30,090 bases of DNA, taken from the NCBI GenBank assembly GCA_041685645.1, contig JAWLFI010000008.1, forward strand, positions 1 to 30,090, read 5' to 3'. This stretch comes from JAWLFI01 sp041685645. Lineage in GTDB: Bacteria > Bacteroidota > Bacteroidia > Chitinophagales > Saprospiraceae. Shown here in pieces: positions 1 through 7,593 of the stretch; position 1 is the stretch's first letter; each line of letters starts with the position of its first letter. A program made the translations under genes and the position numbers. Below the pieces are notes generated by a model. That model saw only the letters and a program-made list of their open reading frames with translations. It did not search any database and had not been told where the DNA came from.

Positions 1-13
1 TTTGTGCAACAAT

Positions 14-45
14 GTTGCATAAAGGGTTTGTTTTGTTTACATTTG
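14..45 (+). promoter_or_regulatory. Candidate Bacteroidota-type promoter of the first lipoprotein gene
   Basis: A perfect TAnnTTTG -7 box (TACATTTG, 38-45) lies 20 bases after GTTG (14-17), a three-of-four match to the -33 TTTG element. Transcription would start near 50-52. That is upstream of the ATG at 69 and downstream of the longer possible start at 12, so the promoter also helps decide the start codon. Box and spacing fit the known Bacteroidota sigma-factor consensus; use in the cell is inferred. Confidence 0.5.
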
Positions 46-68
46 TCTTAAACAGAAAAAACTACATT

Positions 69-470
69 ATGAAAAACCTATTGCTTTTTGGATTTTTATT
101 CATTGGTTTGCTCGCGACAGCTTGTGGTGATGATGATGATGATCACGACCACGATGATGTTACCATTGAATTTTTAGAGCCCAATGACGGTGAGACTGTT
201 GCAGCAGCTGATGATGTGCATATTCATATTCGTGCAACAGCAGAAGATGAAGTTCACGATCTTGAAATCAAAATGCACCCTGAGGATGATGAATCCGATT
301 TGATTATTGATTATGACGCACACTCGCATGAGAGCACTATCGACTTTGAAGAGGATTACGATTTGAGTTCTTATCCTTCAGGAACGGAGTTCCACATTGA
401 TGTTAGAGTAGCAAAAGATCACGAGGGGACGGAATTTGAGACTGCAGATCTACACTTTCGCATTCCATAG
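69..470 (+). CDS. Small His/Asp-rich secreted lipoprotein of unknown function
   Basis: 133 residues from ATG 69. The frame is open from position 12, but the first 19 codons read poorly and the -7 box at 38-45 lies inside them, so 69 is preferred. The N-terminus is a lipoprotein signal (MKN, hydrophobic LLLFGFLFIGLL, then ATAC), with the lipidated Cys at about residue 20. It is followed at once by an Asp/His run (GDDDDDHDHDD) and a body of about 100 residues rich in Asp, Glu and His (HIHI, HSHES, FHIDV). The alternating hydrophobic pattern suggests one Ig-like beta-sandwich. The Asp/His cluster could bind divalent metal; that is inference. It resembles the short Ig-like lipoproteins common in Bacteroidota, but I cannot place it in a named family with confidence. 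The gene is monocistronic, with a promoter in front and a terminator behind. Confidence 0.85.
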   Translation: MKNLLLFGFLFIGLLATACGDDDDDHDHDDVTIEFLEPNDGETVAAADDVHIHIRATAEDEVHDLEIKMHPEDDESDLIIDYDAHSHESTIDFEEDYDLSSYPSGTEFHIDVRVAKDHEGTEFETADLHFRIP

Positions 471-528
471 CATTTATTGAGCCATAAAGAATTATGAGAG
501 TTTCACTTCTCATATTTTGGTTGATTTG

Positions 529-554
529 AGAGGGCCTTGCAGCCCTCTTTTTTT
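529..554 (+). terminator. Rho-independent terminator of the lipoprotein gene
   Basis: A perfect 7-bp stem, AGAGGGC (529-535) with GCCCTCT (542-548), a 6-base loop, then a run of T to 554. It sits 58 bases after the lipoprotein stop codon and is oriented for plus-strand transcripts. Confidence 0.85.
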
Positions 555-555
555 G

Positions 556-1234
556 TCTTTTGCCCTAAATTCAACGTATTTATGAATATGCATATTTTTT
601 TCTACTTCCCAGGCTGGCTTAGTTGTTTCTTTACCTCGCAGGCAGAGAAATAACTGCACGGAAATGAACGCCTGAAACAATAATGTTCAAGGTGAATTGT
701 ACATTAGGGGTAGATACACAGCCTGCCTTGCTTTATCGGGGCCCGTACGTCTCTAAAAATATCAAATTTCACAAATAATTCTGATCTTGCCGCACCCACC
801 TAAACCAGTTGGAGGTGGGCGCTTGACGCGGGATCCTTTGCAGTTCAAACTGAGGGACGATGGGAAATGAATTATTTAGCGATGGGTTTTTTGTTGTGGA
901 TAGAGACGCAAATATTGCTTCTGTACCCTGCGGGATGGCCCTGAAGGTACCTTCCCTATTGAATGAGGGTAGCTAGGCGAAAAACGGACAACCTCTGGGA
1001 AAAGGCCTCATGCTAATAAATTTGCTGTAAGGTGGAAAGGTGTTGAGCAATCCCTTATGAGTTCATATTCCAATGTGCCATATGGCCGCATTTTTGCTCG
1101 ACATTCAGTATATAGGCGAAGTTATCGGTTGTTTTTGCAAATTATATTTCACTAATAACAGGTGGTTGATGGAGTATGTGGAAGTTGATTTTGATAAGTA
1201 GTAAATTATATTTAGTTTTAAGAAAAATATAGTA
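556..1234. other. 680-bp gene-free stretch with local inverted repeats
   Basis: No credible protein gene or recognised RNA is visible. It holds a 9-bp stem with one GU pair (622-630 with 646-654) and a 7-bp stem CCCACCT/AGGTGGG near 796-820. A 38-codon ORF at 860-976 begins ATG and ends TAG but resembles nothing I know. Base composition is mixed, with GC-rich patches unlike the AT-rich promoter regions elsewhere in the window, so it could be a decayed gene or an unrecognised RNA. Near its right end GTTG (1184-1187), 19 bases before TATATTTA (1207-1214), is a weak promoter candidate for the small gene that follows. Confidence 0.5.
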
Positions 1235-1489
1235 TTGAAAATTTATCACAATCGTCAAGAAATAAAGGAAATGAGTTTCAGTGCATTAAAGTCGCTTCAT
1301 CAGCGCTACGTGCGTCTGATTTCCGTTTTACTGATTTTAGCTGCAGCCATTAGTTTATTGAGTATATGGGAAGTGATTGCCTATTATTATACCTACACTG
1401 CGCCAGCTATGGTACTTGTTTTGTGGCCCTGGATTATGCAGAGTGCATTTATGGCTCGTCTAAAAAAAGAACAGGCCGCACCAAAATGA
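1235..1489 (+). CDS. Small two-helix membrane protein, unknown function
   Basis: 84 residues if translation starts at TTG 1235, or 72 from ATG 1271; I cannot decide between them. The protein has a short charged N-terminus, two predicted membrane helices (roughly residues 28-46 and 50-68) and a basic tail ending AAPK. I do not recognise a family. The stop codon overlaps the start of a second tiny ORF in the arrangement ATGA (1486-1489), which suggests translational coupling or a frame break in what was once one gene. A weak promoter-like pair lies just upstream (GTTG 1184, TATATTTA 1207). The coherent hydrophobic pattern supports a real gene, but there is no homology evidence. Confidence 0.5.
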   Translation: MKIYHNRQEIKEMSFSALKSLHQRYVRLISVLLILAAAISLLSIWEVIAYYYTYTAPAMVLVLWPWIMQSAFMARLKKEQAAPK

Positions 1490-1611
1490 TGCAGCCCGTT
1501 GATTATGATTCAATTGATCCCGATTCCTTTTACAAGCTGTACGTATTGGCCTCAATGAGATCAGCAGCTATTATCCTTCTCAATTTCTTGATGTTTTGTG
1601 CAGGGTATTGA
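1486..1611 (+). CDS. Tiny ORF coupled by ATGA overlap; possible second membrane peptide
   Basis: 41 codons starting at ATG 1486, whose last two bases form part of the TGA that ends the preceding small gene. The product begins MMQPVDYDSIDPDSF and has one hydrophobic segment (about residues 25-40) running to the stop. Its last 82 bases overlap, tail-to-tail, the C-terminal codons of the acyl-CoA dehydrogenase on the other strand. That end of the dehydrogenase looks normal, so the overlap is either real or this ORF is chance. It could also be the displaced C-terminal part of the preceding gene after a frameshift. Confidence 0.3.
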   Translation: MMQPVDYDSIDPDSFYKLYVLASMRSAAIILLNFLMFCAGY

Positions 1612-3317
1612 GTAAATCGCTGAATGCCCATTTGCATAATCTTAGCTTCGTCGCCTTCGGCAAAGGAAGCCAGGGCATCAGAGGCATTTTTAGATATTCT
1701 GAACTGAGCATCGTGAAAGAAGGTTTTTAAAATAGCCTGAAAGACCTCTGATTTTTCGTGGTCTGTACCAATTTTCTTCAATCGTAGCCATAAGCTTTCG
1801 CACATGTATAGATCAATGACCATATCTGCGACATTCATCAAAATCTCTTGTTCTTCTTTCAGGTCGTGCTTCCCATCCATTTGATACTTGGCTGCTGCTC
1901 CGGCGACCATCAGGACGAGCTTTTTAAAATCATTGAGCGCTTGAGCTTCGGCTTCAAACGGGTCCTTGTTTTTATTCCCGTTCATCGAAGGCATTTTGGT
2001 CAATTCTTTCTGCACTTCCCAGGCCGGTCCCACGATGTCAAGATTTCCCTTCATGGCCTTTTTTAGAATCATATTGATCATCAACATTCTGTTGATTTCG
2101 TTTGTCCCCTCATAGATTCTGTTGATTCGGGCATCGCGGTAAGCCATCGCAGCCGGATATTCTTCAGAATAGCCATTTCCGCCGTAAATTTGAACGAATT
2201 CATCGATTACGTAGTCCAGATACTCCGATCCGGCAACCTTGAGTATAGCGCATTCCACTGCGTATTCCTCAGCTGCTTTTCGGAGTGATTCTTCAAAGGA
2301 TTGACCTTCCTCGGCCAACTCAGTTTTGAGGTCTTTGATAGAGTCGGATAGTCTATACACCGCACTTTCCAGTGTGAATGTCTTTATGGTTTGTTCTGCG
2401 AGTTTATGTTGTATGGCCCCAAAGGAAGAAATAGGCTGTCCAAATTGCACGCGTTCATTTGCGTATTGGACCGACTTTCGTATGGCTTCCTTTTGTCCTC
2501 CACAACTGAGAATACCCAGCTTGAAACGCCCGATGTTCAAGACATTAAAAGCAATGAGATGCCCTTTTCCAATGTCCCCTAAAATATTGTCCTTGGGTAC
2601 TTTAGTGTTTTCAAAGAAGACCTGGCGGGTCGAAGACCCTTTGATCCCCATTTTTTCTTCCTCTTCTCCCAGTGAAATCCCATCGGCGTGGGCATCTACG
2701 ATGAAACCGGTAAATTTCTCTCCGTCTATTTTTGCAAAAACGATAAATAGGTCGGCAAATCCCGCATTGGATATCCACATTTTTTGGCCATTGAGGATAT
2801 AGTGCGTTTCTTCCTCGTTGAGTTCTGCATGAGTTTTTCCGGATAGTGCATCTGAGCCGGCTTCGGGTTCGGTCAAACAATAAGATGCAGTGAGTTCTCC
2901 ACTGCACATTTTAGGCAGGTAAGTTTTCTTCTGTTCTTCGGTGCCAAAATACAAGATAGGCAGCATTCCAATGCCCGTATGAGCTGCATATGAAGTGTCG
3001 AAGGAACCGCCGGCTCTCCCTAGCTCTTCTAATATAACGGTTACGGTGTGCGTATCCATTTCCATTCCACCGTACTCTTCCGGTATATGCGCGCCCAATA
3101 AACCCAAATCTGCAGCTTTGAGTAAGAGATCTTTTTGATGTTTGAGTTCATTTCCTTTACTGCCTACTTCTTTGGAAACAAAATCTTCTACGGTCTCCCG
3201 AATCATCTGTTGTTCCTCATTTAAGTCCTCAGGAGTGAAAACGGATTCTACATTTTGATCCTTGATGAGGAACTCTCCTCCCCTTAAGGTTTTCGCTGCA
3301 TTCGATTGTTCTGACAT
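1530..3317 (-). CDS. Acyl-CoA dehydrogenase (about 600-residue Bacteroidota type)
   Basis: 595 residues, ATG start. FAD-dependent enzyme that makes the alpha-beta double bond in acyl-CoA, the first step of fatty-acid beta-oxidation, and passes electrons to electron-transfer flavoprotein. The N-terminal helical domain covers about residues 30-145. The middle beta domain opens with the signature CLTEPEAGSDA (147-157), followed by NGQKMWISNAG (176-186). The C-terminal helical domain has GRFKLGI (263-269), ERVQFGQPI (288-296) and IYGGNGYSEEYP (377-388). In IYEGTNEINR (401-410), Glu403 is at the usual catalytic-base position. About 180 residues follow the catalytic core, as in the long form found in this phylum and in VLCAD-like proteins, and the end (ADLIEA...) fits that form. 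No electron-transfer flavoprotein genes are adjacent. The 3' end overlaps the tiny plus-strand ORF at 1486-1611. Confidence 0.95.
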   Translation of the reverse strand: MSEQSNAAKTLRGGEFLIKDQNVESVFTPEDLNEEQQMIRETVEDFVSKEVGSKGNELKHQKDLLLKAADLGLLGAHIPEEYGGMEMDTHTVTVILEELGRAGGSFDTSYAAHTGIGMLPILYFGTEEQKKTYLPKMCSGELTASYCLTEPEAGSDALSGKTHAELNEEETHYILNGQKMWISNAGFADLFIVFAKIDGEKFTGFIVDAHADGISLGEEEEKMGIKGSSTRQVFFENTKVPKDNILGDIGKGHLIAFNVLNIGRFKLGILSCGGQKEAIRKSVQYANERVQFGQPISSFGAIQHKLAEQTIKTFTLESAVYRLSDSIKDLKTELAEEGQSFEESLRKAAEEYAVECAILKVAGSEYLDYVIDEFVQIYGGNGYSEEYPAAMAYRDARINRIYEGTNEINRMLMINMILKKAMKGNLDIVGPAWEVQKELTKMPSMNGNKNKDPFEAEAQALNDFKKLVLMVAGAAAKYQMDGKHDLKEEQEILMNVADMVIDLYMCESLWLRLKKIGTDHEKSEVFQAILKTFFHDAQFRISKNASDALASFAEGDEAKIMQMGIQRFTQYPAQNIKKLRRIIAADLIEANTYSL

Positions 3318-3649
3318 TTTATTTGGATTTAATTATATTTTGACGGCCAAATCAAAATAAAGTTTCGTTAAAAATTTACACTAACGTTTCTAAAAGAAAT
3401 ATAATAATTATTTTTGGTATTGTCAATAGTGTATTGAAGAAAAATTGTACCCCGGAAAATATTGATGGTCTTTAGCTTTCTTTTTACTTATTTGATTGGA
3501 GTCAGGGTAGGTCATTCATAGTCAGTATATTAAGCTTAGTTTCTCTTGCTAAAAATATCTTTTACAGGAAATTTTCAATCAAAAAATCACATAGCTGAGC
3601 AAGAAGAATGACAGGCAAATTTTATTTGGAATCGATCGATTACGGGGAT
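3318..3649. other. 332-bp AT-rich intergenic region
   Basis: Lies upstream of the acyl-CoA dehydrogenase and downstream of the small membrane protein, both on the minus strand, so it should hold the dehydrogenase promoter. The best -7 candidate is TTATTTTG (minus strand, about 3354-3361), one mismatch from TAnnTTTG and with no clear -33 partner. I see no hairpin followed by a T-run and no ORF. Confidence 0.4.
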
Positions 3650-4057
3650 TCAGTTTTCCTCCTCATCGATAATTTCGTATTCCTGATACTCCGTTTCAAT
3701 GGATTCCCTCGACTCATAGCGATTGAAATAATCTTTTTTCTGCTTTTCGATGGCTCGGTAAGTCAAAGCTCTAAATAAGAGAAAGAAAAGTAGAAATGGA
3801 AAACCAATTATGGAAACGACCGTCCAGGTGATACCCGATAAAATATCCCTTTTGTACTTTCTCTGTAGCCAATTGAAGTAGTCGATATATACTTGATACC
3901 GGATTACGGCGATAATGACAGCCAGAACCGGAGCTACAAAAAGCATAATGGCATACAGTCCTTTGATCAAGTAGTAAAAGCCCACCATGAGCAAAATGAA
4001 AAATAGTACACCAATAATAAGAGGTAAAGGGTTATTGTTGGTTGTTCTGTACATCAT
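3650..4057 (-). CDS. Conserved-looking small membrane protein, unknown function
   Basis: 135 residues with two adjacent ATG codons at the start (4057 and 4054). After a short polar, Asn-rich N-terminus come about three hydrophobic segments (residues 11-33, 34-50 and 71-94) separated by a basic loop (QRKYKRD). The C-terminal tail is charged and ends in an acidic stretch (IIDEEEN), so it probably faces the cytoplasm. I recall similar proteins in Bacteroidota but no assigned function. It lies 90 bases downstream of the ABC exporter on the same strand and could share its transcript. A 14-bp perfect palindrome (4070-4083) lies just upstream of its start. Confidence 0.75.
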   Translation of the reverse strand: MMYRTTNNNPLPLIIGVLFFILLMVGFYYLIKGLYAIMLFVAPVLAVIIAVIRYQVYIDYFNWLQRKYKRDILSGITWTVVSIIGFPFLLFFLLFRALTYRAIEKQKKDYFNRYESRESIETEYQEYEIIDEEEN

Positions 4058-4069
4058 AAGATTATAACG

Positions 4070-4083
4070 GTTTTCATGAAAAC
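4070..4083. repeat. 14-bp perfect palindrome between exporter and membrane-protein genes
   Basis: GTTTTCATGAAAAC reads the same on both strands and ends 12 bases upstream of the membrane-protein start codon. It could be an operator or be chance in AT-rich DNA. There is no T-run after it on the minus strand, so it does not look like a terminator. Confidence 0.35.
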
Positions 4084-4147
4084 GATAAAAACGCTTAAGT
4101 AGTATTGGAAATCAAACACAAAAACCAGGGGAAGTGTTTATGGGCGC

Positions 4148-5905
4148 TTATTCTGCTACGCTTAAGAACTGACTCTCATACAAGTTTTTATACCAACCAT
4201 TCTCAATTTCTAAGAGATCATCCGGGGAGCCAAATTCCTTGATCTCTCCCTGATGCAAGACAAGTACTTTGTCAGCATGCTTGATGGTTGAGAGACGATG
4301 GGCGATAATGATAGATGTTCTCTTTTCTATCAGGGTCTCTATAGCATGTTGAATAATCGCCTCAGTTTCCGTGTCAATGGAACTCGTCGCCTCATCGAGT
4401 ATTAGAATATTGGGGCTAAATATCAGTGCTCGAACAAAGGAAATCAATTGTCTTTGTCCCATGGAGAGATTATTTCCTCTCTCACTGACATAGAAATCGT
4501 ATTGATCCGGTAATTCCTCAAAAAATTCATGTGCTCCGATCAGTTGTGCAGCTTCCACTACTTCTTCCCTTAAAATGCTGGGGTCTTTTAAGGTGATGTT
4601 GTCCATCAAGGTACCGGTGAACAAGAACACATCCTGAAGAACTATGGCCAGGTGATTTCTCAGATTGTTCAACTTGTATTTTTGAATGGGAATATCATCG
4701 ATTTGGATTCTTCCTTTTTGGATATCGTAAAACCGATTGATGAGGTTGATGATAGTAGTTTTACCGGATCCGGTGCTTCCGACGATGGCCAGGGTCTCTC
4801 CGGGCTGAACGTCAAAAGTCACGTCTTTGAGAATGTACGATTCATCGTCATAGGAGAAATAGACCTTATCAAATTCTATTTTTCCATCGAAACTATCCTT
4901 TTCAATATGGCCGGCATCCTGAATAATTTCAGTATTATCCAGTACGGAAAAGACCCTGTGCGAGGCGACGAGCCCCATTTGAAGGGTATTGAATCGATCG
5001 GCTAACATTCGCATGGGGCGAAACAGCATATTGATATAAATGGGAAAGGCAATTAACACACCCAGTGTGAGACTTTCATTTAAGACTCCTTTGGCCCCAT
5101 ACCAGACTAAAAGCCCCAAAGCCGCAGCGGAAACAATTTCGACAAAGGGAAAGAAAATGGCGTAATAAAAAATGGATTTCAGGTTGGCTTCCGTATAATC
5201 TCTGTTAATCGACTTAAATTTTTGCGCCTCTTGCTCTTCTGCGTTGAATACTTGAACGACGCGCATACCTGAAATGCGCTCTTGTAGGAAGGAGTTCATT
5301 TTTGATATTTGATTGCGCACCTTCTGATAGGATCTTTTCACTCCCTCTTTGAAATAATAGGTGCCGATGAGAAGGATGGGCATGGTAGTGAGGACAACCA
5401 AAGTGAGTTGCCAGGAGGTGTAGAGCATGATTCCCAGCACGGCAAAAATACTGAGTACATCAGCGACGATGGTAATGACGCCCTGCGAAAAAGTTTGGTT
5501 GATGGTCTCAATATCATTGATGGTTCTCGTCGTACTTTGCCCGATGGGTGTTCGGTCGAAATAGCTGAGCTTTAATCTTATGAGATGGTTGAATACTTTC
5601 TCCCTTAAATCGCGAATAATGGACTGTCCGAGGTAGTTCGTGCTATAGATGAATCCGTACCTCATGAATGCCTCCAAAAAAAGAATCACAAAAAGTAAGC
5701 CGGTCATGAAGATAAGGCCCTGGTAATCTGCATTGATTATTTCGTTATCCACCATCTGATTAATGAGGAAGGGACGCAAAATACCAACGGGAGCAAGGAG
5801 AACCGCGAGTACGCCGGCGAGTATAAAAATGGTTCGGTAAGGAGCCGCCTGGCTGATCAGCCGAACAAATGTGCCAAAGCGAAATCCTTTTTTTTCTTCT
5901 GCCAT
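4148..5905 (-). CDS. ABC exporter with fused membrane and ATPase domains (MsbA-like)
   Basis: 585 residues, ATG start. Half-transporter expected to work as a homodimer in the inner membrane, exporting a lipid, drug or peptide; the substrate cannot be told from sequence. Residues 20-310 form the six-helix membrane domain, including the coupling region around FNAEEQEAQKF (220-230). The ATPase domain (343-585) is complete: Walker A GSTGSGKTT (376-384), Q-loop LQD with Gln424, signature LSMGQ (480-484), Walker B LILDEA (501-506) with Glu505, and switch His536 in IIAHRLS. The sequence is close in style to MsbA/LmrA-type exporters. A candidate -7 box (TAACTTTG on the minus strand, 5927-5934) lies just upstream. 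The small membrane protein follows on the same strand. Confidence 0.95.
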   Translation of the reverse strand: MAEEKKGFRFGTFVRLISQAAPYRTIFILAGVLAVLLAPVGILRPFLINQMVDNEIINADYQGLIFMTGLLFVILFLEAFMRYGFIYSTNYLGQSIIRDLREKVFNHLIRLKLSYFDRTPIGQSTTRTINDIETINQTFSQGVITIVADVLSIFAVLGIMLYTSWQLTLVVLTTMPILLIGTYYFKEGVKRSYQKVRNQISKMNSFLQERISGMRVVQVFNAEEQEAQKFKSINRDYTEANLKSIFYYAIFFPFVEIVSAAALGLLVWYGAKGVLNESLTLGVLIAFPIYINMLFRPMRMLADRFNTLQMGLVASHRVFSVLDNTEIIQDAGHIEKDSFDGKIEFDKVYFSYDDESYILKDVTFDVQPGETLAIVGSTGSGKTTIINLINRFYDIQKGRIQIDDIPIQKYKLNNLRNHLAIVLQDVFLFTGTLMDNITLKDPSILREEVVEAAQLIGAHEFFEELPDQYDFYVSERGNNLSMGQRQLISFVRALIFSPNILILDEATSSIDTETEAIIQHAIETLIEKRTSIIIAHRLSTIKHADKVLVLHQGEIKEFGSPDDLLEIENGWYKNLYESQFLSVAE

Positions 5906-5914
5906 AATTGGTCA

Positions 5915-5937
5915 ACAACTAAAAATCAAAGTTAGTT
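5915..5937 (-). promoter_or_regulatory. Candidate -7 box of the ABC exporter inside a small inverted repeat
   Basis: On the minus strand TAACTTTG (5927-5934) matches TAnnTTTG exactly and would start transcription about 15 bases before the ATG at 5905. It overlaps an inverted repeat CAACTA (5915-5920) and TAGTTG (5932-5937). I find no good -33 partner, so this is only moderately supported. Confidence 0.35.
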
Positions 5938-6118
5938 GAAATATCTTTGAGATAATAGGTGTGAGGGGGATAAAACACAATGTGGGTCAAGATCTACTTT
6001 TGCCTTCGACCATGAAGCTGTAATGCATGGATTCAAAGCAGTGGTTATTTCCTCTGCGGCTTTCAGTGGGAGGCCGTTTTTTATTTTATCTTCGTCTTTG
6101 TAATAGCAAGATATAATT

Positions 6119-6868
6119 TTGAGACCAGAAGATATTCGCGTTTCCTTTGTAGTCCCTTGTTATAATGAGGAGAGTAGATTCAAGCTTTTGCGTCGGTCTT
6201 TTGAGGATTTTGACGAAAAGGCAAGTGCCCCTTATGAGCTGATTTTGGTAGATGACGGAAGTACCGATAATACCGCTGCTGTGATGAAAGCATGGGAACG
6301 GGAAGGTAGATTGAAGCGAGCTCAAATCCGCCGTATTCACCTTCGTCCCAATCGGGGGAAAGGCAATGCACTAAAGGCCGGCGTCATAGCGGCCGAAATG
6401 GACTGGGTACTCACCCTTGATGCTGATATGGCAACGGAACCCCATCAGTTATTGAAGTGGCTCCAGTCCGGCCTGGTATTGGAGGAGGATACGGTATATA
6501 TCGGATCGCGGGTGCACGATAAAGCGGAGGTAGAGGCTCGGTGGATACGCAAAATTACCGGGGGGATTTATAATTGGGTAACGAGAATATTCACACCCAT
6601 TCGAGAAAAGGACACTCAATGCGGGTTTAAGCTATACCCAAGGGAGATGGGGCAGGAGGTGTTCGGGAAATTAAAAACACCCGGCTGGGCGCACGATATT
6701 GAAATTTTATCCCGAGTGGTGAGGGAAGGAGGACGCATTGAGAGTTGGCCGGTACATTGGGTACATAGAGAAGGGGCAAAAATAAGTGTACTCAAGGATG
6801 GGTTGAAGATGTTTAAGGAGACCATAAAAATAGGACGGATGATTCAACGGGAATACAAAGTAAAATAA
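6119..6868 (+). CDS. Family 2 glycosyltransferase, polyprenyl/dolichyl-phosphate glucosyltransferase-like
   Basis: 249 residues. It transfers a sugar from a nucleotide-sugar donor, most likely to a lipid phosphate. The GT-A fold starts immediately: SFVVPCYNEE (9-18), then LVDDGSTDNT (43-52), NRGKGNALKAG (78-88) and the metal-binding LDADMA (100-105). DTQCGFKLYPRE and the W-H-D segment GWAHDIEIL are typical of the dolichyl-phosphate glucosyltransferase branch of GT2. There is no hydrophobic tail, so it is probably peripheral on the inner membrane. The start must be non-ATG: an in-frame TAG lies at 6104-6106, the first in-frame ATG is well inside the fold, and TTG 6119 is the only standard start between them. 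It forms an operon with the methyltransferase 4 bases downstream. Confidence 0.9.
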   Translation: MRPEDIRVSFVVPCYNEESRFKLLRRSFEDFDEKASAPYELILVDDGSTDNTAAVMKAWEREGRLKRAQIRRIHLRPNRGKGNALKAGVIAAEMDWVLTLDADMATEPHQLLKWLQSGLVLEEDTVYIGSRVHDKAEVEARWIRKITGGIYNWVTRIFTPIREKDTQCGFKLYPREMGQEVFGKLKTPGWAHDIEILSRVVREGGRIESWPVHWVHREGAKISVLKDGLKMFKETIKIGRMIQREYKVK

Positions 6869-6872
6869 GGAT

Positions 6873-7583
6873 ATGAATAGAAGACTGACAAATATCTTGC
6901 GATTTTTTTTAGACGAATGTCTGCCTCCGATTATCAGGGATAATAAGTACTTTATGTATCCCTTGATGTACATTTGGTTTAAGGGCAAGAACATCTCTGC
7001 CATCATGAACTTTAAGTCAAATGTGTGGAAAATGTCCCACGAGGAATTTGTGGATTTTTACAATCAGAGAGATTCCATGGCGAAGGATAGACCTACCGAT
7101 TTATCCGAGCAGAGTATTGACTATATGTTGGATCACTTTGATCCGGAAGCAAAGACTTTGTTGGATGTGGGTTGTGGCAACGGATACTGGCTCGACAAGG
7201 TACATCGCGCTCATCCGGGATTGGCTTTGACGGGCTGTGATGTATTGGATGAAAAGCCTTTTTCTTCGAATGAGATCGCTTATGAGGAGGGCAACATAGA
7301 GGCGCTTCCTTTTGCGGATAATTCCTTTGACATTGTAAGTTGCCATCACGTATTGGAGCACGTTATCGATTTGGAGGCTTCGATTCGGGAGTTGAGAAGG
7401 GTTGCCCGCAAGCAAGTGATCGTGGTCGTACCCAAACAGCGATATAATTACTATACTTTTGATGAGCACGTTCGCTTTTTTCCCTACAAAGCGTTATTGG
7501 AGCACAAGATGAAAATGAAGGAGTCGCATTGCGAGGAAGTTTGGGGTGACTTTGTCTTCATCGGCCGACCGGCTACTGACTAA
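6873..7583 (+). CDS. Class I SAM-dependent methyltransferase
   Basis: 236 residues, ATG start 4 bases after the glycosyltransferase stop with AAGG just before it, so the two are surely co-transcribed. The first 50 or so residues are basic and partly hydrophobic (LMYIWFKGKN) and may associate with the membrane. The Methyltransf_11-type fold begins with LLDVGCGNGYW (96-106), the SAM-binding glycine motif. Then come an acidic strand end (TGCDVLDE), FADNSFDIVSCHHVLEHV for motifs II-III, and RVARKQVIVVVPKQR. The HVLEH signature is common in methyltransferases of lipid and glycan biosynthesis. With the lipid-type glycosyltransferase next door, a role in modifying a lipid-linked glycan or quinone-like lipid is plausible but inferred. 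Confidence 0.88.
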   Translation: MNRRLTNILRFFLDECLPPIIRDNKYFMYPLMYIWFKGKNISAIMNFKSNVWKMSHEEFVDFYNQRDSMAKDRPTDLSEQSIDYMLDHFDPEAKTLLDVGCGNGYWLDKVHRAHPGLALTGCDVLDEKPFSSNEIAYEEGNIEALPFADNSFDIVSCHHVLEHVIDLEASIRELRRVARKQVIVVVPKQRYNYYTFDEHVRFFPYKALLEHKMKMKESHCEEVWGDFVFIGRPATD

Positions 7584-7593
7584 GGCGTTTTTT

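Noticed and set aside
860..976. 38-codon ORF with ATG and TAG in the first large gap
   Set aside because: It has some protein-like character but is too short, has no homology I know and no coupled neighbour; kept only as part of the gap description.
6097..6121. TTTG and TAATTTTG before the glycosyltransferase as its promoter
   Set aside because: The -7 match overlaps the only possible start codon and the 13-base spacer is too short. A transcript from it would lack the start, so the match is probably chance.
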